Below, in pieces: positions 34,440 through 43,468 of a stretch of DNA of 64,000 nucleotides (positions are counted from its first letter, which is position 1; each line of letters begins with the position of its first letter). The notes below the pieces were generated by a model, which was not told the DNA's origin, did not search any database, and worked only from the letters and a program-made list of their open reading frames with translations. Made by a program: the position numbers and the translations under genes. Source of the DNA: Xanthobacter autotrophicus (lineage in GTDB: Bacteria; Pseudomonadota; Alphaproteobacteria; Rhizobiales; Xanthobacteraceae); the NCBI RefSeq assembly GCF_030015065.1, contig NZ_JAIVFN010000008.1, positions 1 through 64,000 of the forward strand, read 5' to 3'.

Positions 34440-35900
34440 ATGAAGACCCGTCTCCTGACCGGCCTGCTGGCGAGCGCCATGCTCGCCTGCGCGGTGCCCG
34501 CCCTGGCCGGGCAGGCGCCCTTCGCCGCCTCGGCCCCCGACATCCCGCTGAGCGGCCGCGACCGCGTCTACGCTGCCGAGCAGTTCTCCAATACCATCTC
34601 CGTCACCAATCCGGCCACCAACCGGCTGCTCGGCGTCATCCGCCTCGGCGATCCGCAGCCGGGCAATTTCAGCCCGCTCTACAAGGGCCAGGTGCTGGTG
34701 CACGGCATGGGCTTCTCGCCCGACCGCACGACCATCGCCGTGGTCTCGATCGGCTCCAACGCGGTGACCTTCGTGGACACCGCCACCAACAAGGTGAGGC
34801 ACACCACCTATGTCGGCCGCTCGCTGCACGAGGCGTTCTTCACGCCCGACGGCAAGGAGGTGTGGGTGACGGTGCGCGGCGAGGATTATATCGCCGTGCT
34901 CGACGCGCAGAGCTACGAGGAGAAGACCCGCATCAAGGTGCCGAACGGTCCCGGCATGCAGATCTTCTCGCCGGACGGAAAATACGGCTATGTCTGCTCG
35001 TCCTTCACGCCCGAGATCGAGGTCATCAGCGTCGTCGACCATCAGGTCGTGGCCCGGGTGAAGCAGGAGAGCCCGTTCTGCCCGAACATCGCGGCGACGC
35101 CGGACGGCAAGCAGGTCTGGTTCACGCTGAAGGACATCGGCAAGACGCAGGTGTTCAACGCCCGCCCGCCCTTTGACGTCATCAGGACCATCGACACCGG
35201 ACCGATCACCAACCACGTCAACTTCGCCCGCAACGCCAACGGCACCTTTGCCTATGTGACGGTCGGCGGGCTGAACGAGATCAAGGTGTTCCGCACCGAC
35301 GACTTCACGCAGGTCGCGACCATTCCGGTCGGCAATCTCCCCCACGGCATCTGGCCATCGGGCGACGGATCGCGGGTCTATGTCGGGCTCGAGAATGCCG
35401 ATGCGCTCGCGGCCATCGACACGCTGACCAACACGGTGGTCGCCACCATTCCGATCGGCCAGGCGCCGCAGGCGGTCAACTACGTGCCCGGCGCGGTGCC
35501 GGATGGCGACGGCACCGCGGGTCTCCAGCCGCTCGGCGTGGCGGGACAGACGGCGCACCTCACCCTCGGCCGGGCGGCCGGCAAGGGAGAGGGCAAGGCG
35601 CCGACCAGCGTCTCGCTGTTCGACCAGGGCCTGATCCAGATCCTGCAGGCCTCGGTGACCGGGCTCGAGCCGAAGAAGCCCTACGTGCTGGCGCTCGCCG
35701 GCCAGCCGGACGGCAAGGGCGCGCTGGAGCCGCTCTCGGCCTTCATGACCAACCCGGCGGGCTCCGCCATCGTCAACGCCACCGGCCAGATCCGCCAGAT
35801 CGTGCAGAGCGACGCGACGGCGGCGCGGCGCTACCTGGTCATCGCGGAGGGCACTGCCAGCCAGCCCGGTGCCGTGGTGCAGCGCCAGACGATCAACTGA
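34440..35900 (+). CDS. Exported YVTN/YncE-type beta-propeller protein
   Basis: 486 residues with a signal peptide (residues ~1-22, ending ALAGQ). Repeated ~40-residue blades are visible: VYAAEQFSNTISVTNPATNR, AVVSIGSNAVTFVDTATNKV, VTVRGEDYIAVLDAQSYEEK, VYVGLENADALAAIDTLTNT. A C-terminal domain of ~130 residues (from about TAHLTLGRAAG) follows. The family is a secreted ligand-binding or scaffold protein without an assigned reaction. It is likely co-transcribed with the DUF305 gene, and the sigma/anti-sigma pair downstream may control both (inferred). Confidence 0.85.
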   Translation: MKTRLLTGLLASAMLACAVPALAGQAPFAASAPDIPLSGRDRVYAAEQFSNTISVTNPATNRLLGVIRLGDPQPGNFSPLYKGQVLVHGMGFSPDRTTIAVVSIGSNAVTFVDTATNKVRHTTYVGRSLHEAFFTPDGKEVWVTVRGEDYIAVLDAQSYEEKTRIKVPNGPGMQIFSPDGKYGYVCSSFTPEIEVISVVDHQVVARVKQESPFCPNIAATPDGKQVWFTLKDIGKTQVFNARPPFDVIRTIDTGPITNHVNFARNANGTFAYVTVGGLNEIKVFRTDDFTQVATIPVGNLPHGIWPSGDGSRVYVGLENADALAAIDTLTNTVVATIPIGQAPQAVNYVPGAVPDGDGTAGLQPLGVAGQTAHLTLGRAAGKGEGKAPTSVSLFDQGLIQILQASVTGLEPKKPYVLALAGQPDGKGALEPLSAFMTNPAGSAIVNATGQIRQIVQSDATAARRYLVIAEGTASQPGAVVQRQTIN

Positions 35901-35977
35901 CGCGCAGGGCCGCCTTTCCCACCGCATTCGTGCGGCAGAAAGGCGGCCCTCGGCCCGGCCTCCATGGGATCGCCCCG

Positions 35978-36505
35978 ATGACCGAGATGGTGCGTCTGAT
36001 CGAACCGCTCATTCCCGCGCTGCGGCGCTATGCGCGCGCGCTGCTGCGGGATCGCGCGGCGGCCGACGATCTGGTGCAGGACTGCCTGGAGCGGGCCATC
36101 GGCCGCTGGCACCAGCGCCGCGCCGACAGGGAGCCGCGTGCCTGGATCTTCGCCATCCTGCACAACCTCGCCATGACGCGGCTGCGACGGGCGGCGAACC
36201 GGCCGCGCCCGGTGGCGGTCGAGGACGTGGGGGAGGGCGATCTCGCCAACCCGGCGGCGCAGGAAGACAGCCTGCGCTACCGCGATCTCGTTTCCGCCCT
36301 GTCGCGACTGCCGGACGAGCAGCGCACGGTGCTGCTGCTGGTCTGCGTCGAGGAACTCTCCTATGCCGAGGCGGCACGGGTGCTCGACGTGCCGATCGGC
36401 ACGGTCATGTCGCGTCTGTCGCGGGCACGCGAGCGTCTGCACAAGGCCATATCCGACAATTCGAGGCCGGAAACTGCCCACCCGCACCTGCGGAGAGTGA
36501 AATGA
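35978..36505 (+). CDS. ECF RNA polymerase sigma factor
   Basis: 175 residues. Region 2 is RDRAAADDLVQDCLERAIGR with EPRAWIFAILHNLA, and region 4 is LSRLPDEQRTVLLLVCVEEL with SYAEAARVLDVPIGTVMSRL. The start at 35978 (MTEMVRLIEPL) gives the standard ECF N-terminus; an in-frame ATG at 35930 would add 16 low-complexity residues. The ATG of the anti-sigma gene overlaps its stop (ATGA). Confidence 0.93.
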   Translation: MTEMVRLIEPLIPALRRYARALLRDRAAADDLVQDCLERAIGRWHQRRADREPRAWIFAILHNLAMTRLRRAANRPRPVAVEDVGEGDLANPAAQEDSLRYRDLVSALSRLPDEQRTVLLLVCVEELSYAEAARVLDVPIGTVMSRLSRARERLHKAISDNSRPETAHPHLRRVK

Positions 36506-37281
36506 CCACCCGCCCGATCGCCGAAGACGACCTCAACGCCTATGTGGACGAGGCCCTCGACGCCGAGCGCCGCGCCGAAGTCGTCGCCTATCTCGAAACC
36601 CACCCCGAGATGGCGGAAAGGATCGCCGCCCATCGCGCCGAGCGCGACCTGCTGCGCGTCGCCTTCGCGCCGGTCGTGGAGGAGCCGTTGCCGCCGCAGC
36701 TCTCGCTCGCGCGCATGATCGAGGCCCGGCGGCGACCCGCCGGCACGCCCCGCTGGGCCATGGCCGCGGCCGCCATCCTGCTGCTGGGTGTCGGTGCGGC
36801 TGGCGGGTGGTCCCTGCGCGGCATGGGCGTTGCTCCCTCCGGTGGGCTGCAGGCGCTTGGACGGGAGGCAGCGGCGAGCTACGCGGTCTTTGCGCCCGAC
36901 CAGGCGCGGCCGGTGGAGATCCGTGCCGAGAACCGGGCGCAGCTCGTCGCCTGGACCTCGCGCCGCCTCGGCCGGCCGGTGGCCATTCCCGACCTTGCCT
37001 CTTCCGGCTACCGCCTCATGGGCGGGCGTGTCGTCGCCACCGAGCACGGACCCGCGGCGCTGTTCATGTATGACGACGACAAGGGGAACCGGCTGGTCAT
37101 GTTCGCACGGCCGATGACCAACGGCCGGGACATGCCGGTGGCGCCGCACGTTCAGGATGGGATCAACGGCTACACCTGGGCCGACGATGGCCTCGGCTAC
37201 AGCCTCGTCGGAGCGGTGGCGCCCGGCCTGCTGCATCCGCTGGCCGACGAGGTGCGCCGCCAGATCCGCAGCGAGGCATGA
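36502..37281 (+). CDS. Membrane-bound anti-sigma factor
   Basis: 259 residues. The N-terminal cytoplasmic helices (DDLNAYVDEALDAERRAEVV) resemble anti-sigma domains but lack the HxxxCxxC zinc motif. One membrane helix spans residues ~74-96, followed by a periplasmic domain of ~160 residues (LGREAAASYAVFAPDQARPV). Position and ATGA overlap with the ECF gene make it the cognate anti-sigma. The signal that releases the sigma factor is not evident. Confidence 0.88.
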   Translation: MTTRPIAEDDLNAYVDEALDAERRAEVVAYLETHPEMAERIAAHRAERDLLRVAFAPVVEEPLPPQLSLARMIEARRRPAGTPRWAMAAAAILLLGVGAAGGWSLRGMGVAPSGGLQALGREAAASYAVFAPDQARPVEIRAENRAQLVAWTSRRLGRPVAIPDLASSGYRLMGGRVVATEHGPAALFMYDDDKGNRLVMFARPMTNGRDMPVAPHVQDGINGYTWADDGLGYSLVGAVAPGLLHPLADEVRRQIRSEA

Positions 37282-37712
37282 ATGCGGAAAGTCCCGCCAT
37301 CCACATGGCGAAGTAAGCGTTGCTTCACACCGGCTGGCGCCCCAATCCGCCGTCGCAGGCCTCCCTGATGCGCTGGCGCGCCCGAGAGGTAGTCCGCTAT
37401 CTCAGCTGCATCTCCGCCGGCAGGCCCGCTTCGCCCGGGCAGGCATGGAGCCGTCATAGAGCGCTCCGTTAGAGCAGCCTAACGGGTCCTGACCGACGCA
37501 TCGATTTACATTCTATATCTTGAATTTATAATTTCTGAATGTAGTCTCGGGACCAGAGACGGCAAAGGCCGCAGGGCGGTTGCGCTGTCAGGCGCGCCAC
37601 GCATGCCAGTGGATGGCGCAGATCATCCCAGACCGTCGGCCGCAACAGGCCGCGAACAACGAGAAGGGCGCACACATGACGCCCCGCAAAATCAAGATAT
37701 GGAGGAAGCCCA
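37282..37712. other. Intergenic region upstream of sqr
   Basis: 430 bp with no supportable gene. It contains the palindrome CCGTTAG-AGCAGC-CTAACGG at 37466-37485 (perfect 7-bp arms, no T-run), then an AT-rich operator-like block at 37508-37542, then GC-rich leader to a good GGAGG at 37701 before the GTG start of sqr. Confidence 0.55.
37508..37542. promoter_or_regulatory. Operator-like dyad upstream of sqr
   Basis: ACATTC (37508-37513) and GAATGT (37537-37542) form an inverted pair 35 bp end to end. Inside is ATTC-N8-GAAT (37510-37525), the form I recall for sulfide-responsive ArsR-type repressors (SqrR/BigR). The same ACATTC-N23-GAATGT arrangement occurs at 39155-39189. No such regulator is encoded in the window. 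Confidence 0.6.
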
Positions 37713-38990
37713 GTGTCCCGCATTGTCATTCTCGGCGCCGGTCTCGGCGGAGTCATAATGGCCTACGAGTTGAAGGAGAAAGTCGGACCAAAAGATGAAG
37801 TCATGGTGGTCAATAAAGGGGCCACCTATACTTTCGTGCCATCCAATCCATGGGTGGCTGTCGGCTGGCGCGCGGCATCGGAAATCAGCGTCGATCTCAC
37901 GAAGGTCTTCTCCGGTCGCGGCATCGGCCTCAGGCCCGAAGGCGCAAGGCGCCTTCATGCGCACGAAAGCCGGCTGGAGCTGAATGACGGCAGCTTCCTC
38001 GACTATGATTATCTGGTCATCGCCACGGGCCCGGATCTCGCCTTCGACGAGGTGCCCGGCCTCGGACCGGAGGGCCACACCCATTCGGTGTGCCAGACCG
38101 ACCACGCGGCGCAGGCGAAGCTCGCCTTCGACGCGCTGGTGAAGACGCCGGGGCCGGTCGTCATCGGCGCGGCGGCGGGCGCGTCCTGCTTCGGACCGGC
38201 CTACGAGTTCGCCTTCATCCTCGACGCCGCCTTGCGCAAGGCGCGCACACGCGACCGCGTGCCCATGACCTTCGTTTCCCCCGAACCCTATGTGGGCCAC
38301 CTCGGCCTCGATGGAGTCGGCGACACCAAGGGCCTGCTCGAAAGCGCGCTGCGCGAGCACCACATCAAATGGATCACCAATGCCCGGATCGCCAAGGTGG
38401 AGGCTGGCCGCATGGCGGTGGAGGAAGTGAACGAGGACGGCTCGCTGAAGACGGCGCATGACCTCCCGTTCGCCTTTTCCATGGTGCTGCCGGCCTTCCG
38501 CGGGGTCCCGGCGGTGGCGGGCATCGAGGGACTGACCAACCCGCGCGGCTTCATCCTCATCGACGAGCATCAGCGCAATCCCGCCTTCCCCAACATCTTT
38601 GCGGTGGGCGTGTGCGTCGCCATCCCGCCGGTGGGCAAGACGCCGCTGCCGGTGGGCGTGCCGAAGACCGGCTTCATGATCGAATCCATGGTCACCGCCA
38701 CCGCCGAGAACATCATCGCGATCATGGCCGGCAAGGCGCCGCACGCACGGGCGAGCTGGAACGCGGTGTGCCTCGCCGATTTCGGCGACGGCGGCATCGC
38801 CTTCGTCGCCCAGCCGCAGATCCCGCCGCGCAACGTGAACTGGTCGGCGCAGGGCGCCTGGGTGCATGCTGCGAAGGTGGGCTTCGAACGGTATTTCCTG
38901 CACAAGATCCGCCAGGGCGTGAGCGAGACCTTCTACGAAAACGCAGCGCTGAGCCTGCTGGGCATCAAGAAGCTGAAAAACCTGAACTGA
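37713..38990 (+). CDS. sqr: Sulfide:quinone oxidoreductase
   Basis: 425-residue FAD enzyme of the inner membrane face that oxidises sulfide and passes electrons to quinone. The N-terminal FAD motif is ILGAGLGGVIMAYEL. Three cysteines match the catalytic set: C127 (HSVCQTD), C159 (GASCFGP) and C301 (GVCVAIPP). The C-terminus (YFLHKIRQGVSETFYENAAL) has the amphipathic membrane-binding character. The start is GTG 37713 behind GGAGG. It heads the sulfur module with YeeE/YedE proteins and a second SQR-like flavoprotein. Confidence 0.9.
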   Translation: MSRIVILGAGLGGVIMAYELKEKVGPKDEVMVVNKGATYTFVPSNPWVAVGWRAASEISVDLTKVFSGRGIGLRPEGARRLHAHESRLELNDGSFLDYDYLVIATGPDLAFDEVPGLGPEGHTHSVCQTDHAAQAKLAFDALVKTPGPVVIGAAAGASCFGPAYEFAFILDAALRKARTRDRVPMTFVSPEPYVGHLGLDGVGDTKGLLESALREHHIKWITNARIAKVEAGRMAVEEVNEDGSLKTAHDLPFAFSMVLPAFRGVPAVAGIEGLTNPRGFILIDEHQRNPAFPNIFAVGVCVAIPPVGKTPLPVGVPKTGFMIESMVTATAENIIAIMAGKAPHARASWNAVCLADFGDGGIAFVAQPQIPPRNVNWSAQGAWVHAAKVGFERYFLHKIRQGVSETFYENAALSLLGIKKLKNLN

Positions 38991-39154
38991 GACCTGCGGC
39001 CGATGCGTTTGACTCGTCGGCCGCAGGTACAAGCCCGCTGCCGCGCCTGAGATGCCCTCCCGGCACCGGTCAAAGACCTGGGCCGTTGGTATGAGGTGCC
39101 CGCCGTTTCCCGGCGCATGCCGATCGGGAGTGGCAACATGCCTCTTGCCCTAAA

Positions 39155-39189
39155 ACATTCATATATTATAATTTAATGTTATTGAATGT
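39155..39189. promoter_or_regulatory. Second copy of the sqr operator-like dyad
   Basis: ACATTC (39155-39160) and GAATGT (39184-39189) are again 35 bp end to end with an AT-only interior, 80 bp before the first YeeE gene. Matching geometry with the sqr site suggests one regulator for both promoters. Confidence 0.6.
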
Positions 39190-39269
39190 AACGGAGCTCA
39201 TCACACGCGACGGACGGGCATTGAGGCATCTTGCCCTCCGACACGTGGGCATCTCCACGGAGCAATATC

Positions 39270-39839
39270 ATGACCGCCTCCGCGCACATCGTTCCGGCGC
39301 AAGCCCAGGTCCGGCGAACCGGGATGTTCCAGCAGAAAGCCTGGTCGCCTTATGTCGCCGGCATCGCCATCGGCCTCCTTCAGGTGCCGGCCTTCCTGCT
39401 GATCTCCACCGCGCTCGGAGCGTCCTCGTCCTATGTGACGGTCGGCGGCTTCATCGCTGCGCTGGTCGATCCCGGCGTCATCCAGATCGACTACGTGGCC
39501 AAGCACATGGCCGCCACGGGCAAGAACTGGTGGCAGGTGGCGCTGGTGACGGGCGTCGCCCTCGGCGCGTTCCTTTCCATGAAGCTGTCGGGTGCGCACC
39601 GCAGGCCCATCTCCCCCATCTGGACGCGGGCCTTGGGAACATCGAGCCCGGCCCTTCGCTATGCCATGGCCTTCGGCGCCGGCTTCCTGATGCTGTTCGG
39701 CGCACGCCTGGCGGACGGCTGCACCTCTGGCCACGGACTTTCGGGCATGGCGCAGATGGCTGTGTCCTCCACCATCGCCGTCACCTTCATGTTCGTGGGC
39801 GGCATCGCCGCCGCCACCCTCCTGCTGCGCCGCATCTGA
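39270..39839 (+). CDS. YeeE/YedE family sulfur transport protein, N-terminal half
   Basis: 189 residues with four or five membrane helices. The conserved LADGCTSGHGLSGMAQM segment carries the Cys used by YeeE/TsuA-type thiosulfate transporters. In many bacteria the protein is split in two halves, and the partner half follows 29 bp downstream. Proposed role: uptake or release of thiosulfate or related sulfur species across the inner membrane. Confidence 0.88.
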   Translation: MTASAHIVPAQAQVRRTGMFQQKAWSPYVAGIAIGLLQVPAFLLISTALGASSSYVTVGGFIAALVDPGVIQIDYVAKHMAATGKNWWQVALVTGVALGAFLSMKLSGAHRRPISPIWTRALGTSSPALRYAMAFGAGFLMLFGARLADGCTSGHGLSGMAQMAVSSTIAVTFMFVGGIAAATLLLRRI

Positions 39840-39868
39840 CGGCGCGCGCACAAGGACGAGGAACCGCC

Positions 39869-40495
39869 ATGTCGCTTTTCACTTCCATCCTCACCGGCCT
39901 CGCCATGGGCGTGGTGTTCGGCGTCGCGCTGGAAAAAGCCCGCGTGTTCGAGCCGGGCATGATTGTCGGCCAGATGCAGATAAAGAATTTCATCATGCTG
40001 AAGGTCTTCCTCACCGCGGTCGCCACCGGCGCCGTGGTGCTCGCCGCCCTGCACGGCTTCGGCCTGATCAAGCTCGCCCCCAAGGCCACCTTCTATGCCG
40101 CGGACATCGTGGGCGGCCTCGTGCTGGGCATCGGCATCGCCCTCGCCGGGGCATGCCCCGGAACGGTGCTGGCGCAGATCGGCGCCGGCTATCGCGATGC
40201 GATCTTCACCCTCGTGGGCGGCATAGCCGGAGCCGTCGCCTTCGGCTATGCCGAGCCGGCGCTTGCGCCGCTCCTGCTCACCGGCGGTCCGGGCAAGCTC
40301 ACCTTCATGGACCTCACCGGCGTCTCCTATCCGGTCCTGTCGGTGGGCTTTGCCGCCGTGCTGGTGGTCGTGCTGGTGCTGCTGGAGCGCTGGCGGCCGT
40401 GGCGCGCCGAACTCGGCGCCGATGTGGACGGGGATTTCGGCCCGGCCGAAGGCGCGCCGGGAGTGCCGGCGTCCCGGCTGAAGCCGGCGGAGTAG
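39869..40495 (+). CDS. YeeE/YedE family protein, C-terminal half (DUF6691-like)
   Basis: 208 residues with about five membrane helices. The motif GIALAGACPGTVLAQIGAG contains the second conserved cysteine of the family. It pairs with the preceding half. The C-terminal ~25 residues are soluble and variable. The next gene starts 7 bp after its stop, so the three form one operon. Confidence 0.87.
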   Translation: MSLFTSILTGLAMGVVFGVALEKARVFEPGMIVGQMQIKNFIMLKVFLTAVATGAVVLAALHGFGLIKLAPKATFYAADIVGGLVLGIGIALAGACPGTVLAQIGAGYRDAIFTLVGGIAGAVAFGYAEPALAPLLLTGGPGKLTFMDLTGVSYPVLSVGFAAVLVVVLVLLERWRPWRAELGADVDGDFGPAEGAPGVPASRLKPAE

Positions 40496-40502
40496 TGGCG
40501 TC

Positions 40503-41645
40503 ATGACCGCGCTCCCCCGCATCGTCATCCTGGGGTCCGGCTTCGCCGCCCTCACCGCCATCCGCGAGCTGCGGCGCAGCGGCGTTTCCGCCGATATCAC
40601 CGTGGTGTCGCCAAGCGACGAACTCACCTACCTGCCGAGCCTCATCTGGATTCCCGCCGGCCTGCGCCGGGGGGAGGACCTGAAGATCCCGCTGGCCGGC
40701 TTCTTCTCCCGGCACCAGGTGCGGCATCTGAAGGCGCGCGTGGAGGCCGTCACCGACGGGGGACGCACGGTAGAGACCTCCGCCGGCCCCGTCGCCAACG
40801 ATGTCCTGCTGATCGCCACGGGCGGGCGCTATATCCGCAAACTGCCGGGGATCGAGCACGCCATCATTCCCTGCGAGGGCATCGCGGCGGCGGAAGCGGT
40901 GCGCGACCGTCTCGCGGCCCTGTCCAGCGGCACCGTCGCGGTGGGCTTCGGCGCCAATCCGGCCGAACCCTCGGCCGTGCGGGGCGGGCCCATGTTCGAA
41001 TTCCTGTTCGGCATGGACACGCTGCTGCGCCGGCAGGGACGGCGGGATGAGATCGACCTCGTCTTCTTCAACCCCTCGGCCCAGCCGGGCCAGCGGCTCG
41101 GCCCCAAGGCGGTGAGCGGCCTGCTGAAGCAGATGGAGCGGCGCGGCATCGCGACCCGCCTCGGCCACAAGATGGTGCGCTTCGAGCCGGACAAGGTGGT
41201 GACGGAGGGCGGGGCCTTTTCCGCCGACCTCACGCTGTTCATGCCCGGCCTCACCGGGCCTGCATGGCTTGACGCAAGCTGCCTTCCCACCTCCCCAGGC
41301 GGCTTCGTCGCGGCGCAGGAAACCTGCGCGGTGCCGGGCCTCGATCGGGTCTATGTGGCCGGCGATGCCGGCTCCTTTCCCGGACCCGACTGGATGCCCA
41401 AGCAGGCCCATCAGGCGGATCTCCAGGCGGTCGCCGCAGCGCGCAACATGGCGGCGGAACTGGCCGGCAAGCCGGCGACGGCGGTGTTCAAGCCGGAGCT
41501 GATCTGCATCGTCGACACGCTGGATGCCGGCATGCTGGTGTTCCGCGATCCGAAGCGCAACCTCGCGCTGCCGCGCCTCAAGCCGCTCCACACGGTGAAG
41601 CGGATGTTCGAGACGCATTATCTGAAGGCTTACCGGGGCGCCTGA
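40503..41645 (+). CDS. SQR-like FAD-dependent oxidoreductase
   Basis: 380 residues. The FAD motif is ILGSGFAALTAIREL, and a second dinucleotide site is near GTVAVGFGAN. It belongs to the sulfide:quinone/flavocytochrome c sulfide dehydrogenase superfamily. The position of the second catalytic Cys of SQR (C159 in the upstream gene) reads GANPAEPSAV, without cysteine. Cysteines elsewhere (IPCEG, ASCLP, ETCAVPG) could still serve redox chemistry. It may act on a different sulfur species; this is inferred. Confidence 0.8.
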   Translation: MTALPRIVILGSGFAALTAIRELRRSGVSADITVVSPSDELTYLPSLIWIPAGLRRGEDLKIPLAGFFSRHQVRHLKARVEAVTDGGRTVETSAGPVANDVLLIATGGRYIRKLPGIEHAIIPCEGIAAAEAVRDRLAALSSGTVAVGFGANPAEPSAVRGGPMFEFLFGMDTLLRRQGRRDEIDLVFFNPSAQPGQRLGPKAVSGLLKQMERRGIATRLGHKMVRFEPDKVVTEGGAFSADLTLFMPGLTGPAWLDASCLPTSPGGFVAAQETCAVPGLDRVYVAGDAGSFPGPDWMPKQAHQADLQAVAAARNMAAELAGKPATAVFKPELICIVDTLDAGMLVFRDPKRNLALPRLKPLHTVKRMFETHYLKAYRGA

Positions 41646-41747
41646 GGTTCAGGGTCGCCGAAGAAAGCCGCCCTCCCAACTGCGACCGGCGCGCCAGATC
41701 CACTGCAGCAAAAGCATAGCTGCCCGGATCTACGAACAGGGCAGGTA

Positions 41748-41761
41748 TTGCGAATACGCAA
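41748..41761 (+). promoter_or_regulatory. FixK/FNR-type box upstream of cydA
   Basis: TTGCGAATACGCAA is a perfect dyad that fits the FixK-type form TTG(A/C)-N6-(G/T)CAA. It lies 104 bp before the ATG of cydA. An FNR-family regulator is encoded at the end of the same gene run (48397), so oxygen-dependent control of the oxidase is likely. Confidence 0.65.
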
Positions 41762-41864
41762 TGCCTATTTCGGCCCCCTCAAGCACTCTACGCAAAATAT
41801 AGAGCCTTCGCACTGCCGTGCAGTGCTGGCGTGCGCGCGTGTCGCACGCCGATGGAGATCTTCA

Positions 41865-43442
41865 ATGATCGATCCGACATTCGTTGAGCTGTCGCGGTGG
41901 CAATTTGCTGCGGTTGCCATGTATCACTTCATTTTTGTCCCGCTGACGCTCGGCCTGATCTGGCTCCTGTTCATCATGGAGTCGGTCTACGTCATGACGG
42001 GGAAGGAAATATACCGCGATATGTCGCGGTTCTGGACCAAGTTGTTCGCGATCAATTTTGCTCTTGGCGTTACAACCGGCCTCACCATGGAGTTCCAGTT
42101 CGGCACAAACTGGGCCTATTACTCCCATTACGTGGGAGATGTCTTCGGCGCGCCGCTGGCCATCGAAGGACTGATGGCCTTCTTCCTGGAATCCACCTTC
42201 GTCGGCCTGCTGCTGCTGGGCCGCGACCGCATGAGCAAGCAGGCCTATCTTGCGGTGGTGTTCCTCACTGCCGTGGGCACCAACCTGTCGGCCTTGTGGA
42301 TCCTGGTCGCCAATGCCTGGATGCAGAACCCGGTGGGCGCCGAATTCTCCGCCGAGACGATGCGCATGGAGATGACCGACTTCGCCGCCGTGGTGTTCAA
42401 TCCGGTGGCGCAGGTGAAGTTCATCCATACGGTGGCTGCGGGCTACGTCACCGCGTCCATGTTCGTGATCGGCATTTCCGCCTGGTACATCCTGAAGGGG
42501 CGCGACCTCGCCTTCGCCAAGCGCTCGTTCGCGGTGGCCGCCGGCTTCGGCGTCGCCGCGGCGCTGGCCGTCATCGTGCTCGGCGACGAGAGCGGCTATG
42601 AGCTCGGCGACGTGCAAAAGGTGAAGCTCGCCGCCATCGAGGCGGAATGGGAGACCCACGCGGCCCCGGCGCCGTTCACCATCTTCGGTCTGCCCGACGA
42701 CGAGCACATGGAAACCGACTACGCCATCCGCATTCCCGGCCTGATGGGTCTCATCGCCACCCGCTCGCTCGACAAGGAGGTGCGCGGCCTCGACGACCTC
42801 GTCAAGGACCACGAGACGCGCATCCGCTCGGGCATGATCGCCTATGGCAAGCTCGAAGCCCTGCGTAGCGGCGACAAGTCGGAGGAGACGCGGACCCTCT
42901 TCGAGCAGCACAAGCGCGACCTCGGCTACGGCCTGCTCCTGAAGCGCTATATGGAGGATCCCACGAAGGCCAGCGATGCCCAGGTGATCCAGGCGGCCCG
43001 GGATTCGATTCCGCAGGTGCGCTACCTGTTCTGGAGCTTCCGCATCATGGTGGGCCTCGGCTTCCTGTTGCTGGGCTATTTCCTGCTGTCCTTCTACTTC
43101 CTGGCCAAGGGCACACTTGAAAGGAAGCGCTGGCTGCTCAGGGCTCTGGTCTATTCCATCCCGCTGCCCTGGATCGCTGCGGAGACGGGGTGGTTCGTGG
43201 CGGAATTCGGCCGCCAGCCGTGGGCCATCGGCGAGGTCCTGCCGACCTTCCTCGCCACCTCGGCGCTCACCGTCACCGACCTGATCGCTTCCATTGCCGG
43301 CTATCTGATCTTCTATTCGATCCTGCTGGTGATCGAGATCTTCCTGATGTTCCGCTTCGCCCGGCAGGGACCGAGCGCGCTGCACACCGGCCGCTATCAC
43401 CATGAGCAGCCGGCCGCGCCGGCGCAGCAACCCGCCGAGTGA
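41865..43442 (+). CDS. cydA: Cytochrome bd ubiquinol oxidase subunit I
   Basis: 525 residues, nine or so membrane helices. Heme region: MYHFIFVPLTLGLIW, with its His; GLTMEFQFGTNW; and GRQPWAIGEVLPT. The quinol loop is the long E. coli type: AIEAEWETHAAPAPFTIFGL and RDLGYGLLLKRYMEDP align with it. The enzyme reduces oxygen to water with quinol electrons at high oxygen affinity and resists sulfide, which fits the sulfur genes upstream. The start at 41865 (MIDPTFVELSRWQFA) matches the family; the upstream in-frame extension covers the promoter box. Confidence 0.97.
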   Translation: MIDPTFVELSRWQFAAVAMYHFIFVPLTLGLIWLLFIMESVYVMTGKEIYRDMSRFWTKLFAINFALGVTTGLTMEFQFGTNWAYYSHYVGDVFGAPLAIEGLMAFFLESTFVGLLLLGRDRMSKQAYLAVVFLTAVGTNLSALWILVANAWMQNPVGAEFSAETMRMEMTDFAAVVFNPVAQVKFIHTVAAGYVTASMFVIGISAWYILKGRDLAFAKRSFAVAAGFGVAAALAVIVLGDESGYELGDVQKVKLAAIEAEWETHAAPAPFTIFGLPDDEHMETDYAIRIPGLMGLIATRSLDKEVRGLDDLVKDHETRIRSGMIAYGKLEALRSGDKSEETRTLFEQHKRDLGYGLLLKRYMEDPTKASDAQVIQAARDSIPQVRYLFWSFRIMVGLGFLLLGYFLLSFYFLAKGTLERKRWLLRALVYSIPLPWIAAETGWFVAEFGRQPWAIGEVLPTFLATSALTVTDLIASIAGYLIFYSILLVIEIFLMFRFARQGPSALHTGRYHHEQPAAPAQQPAE

Positions 43443-43468
43443 AACGCCGCCCCTGAAAGGACCGAGCC

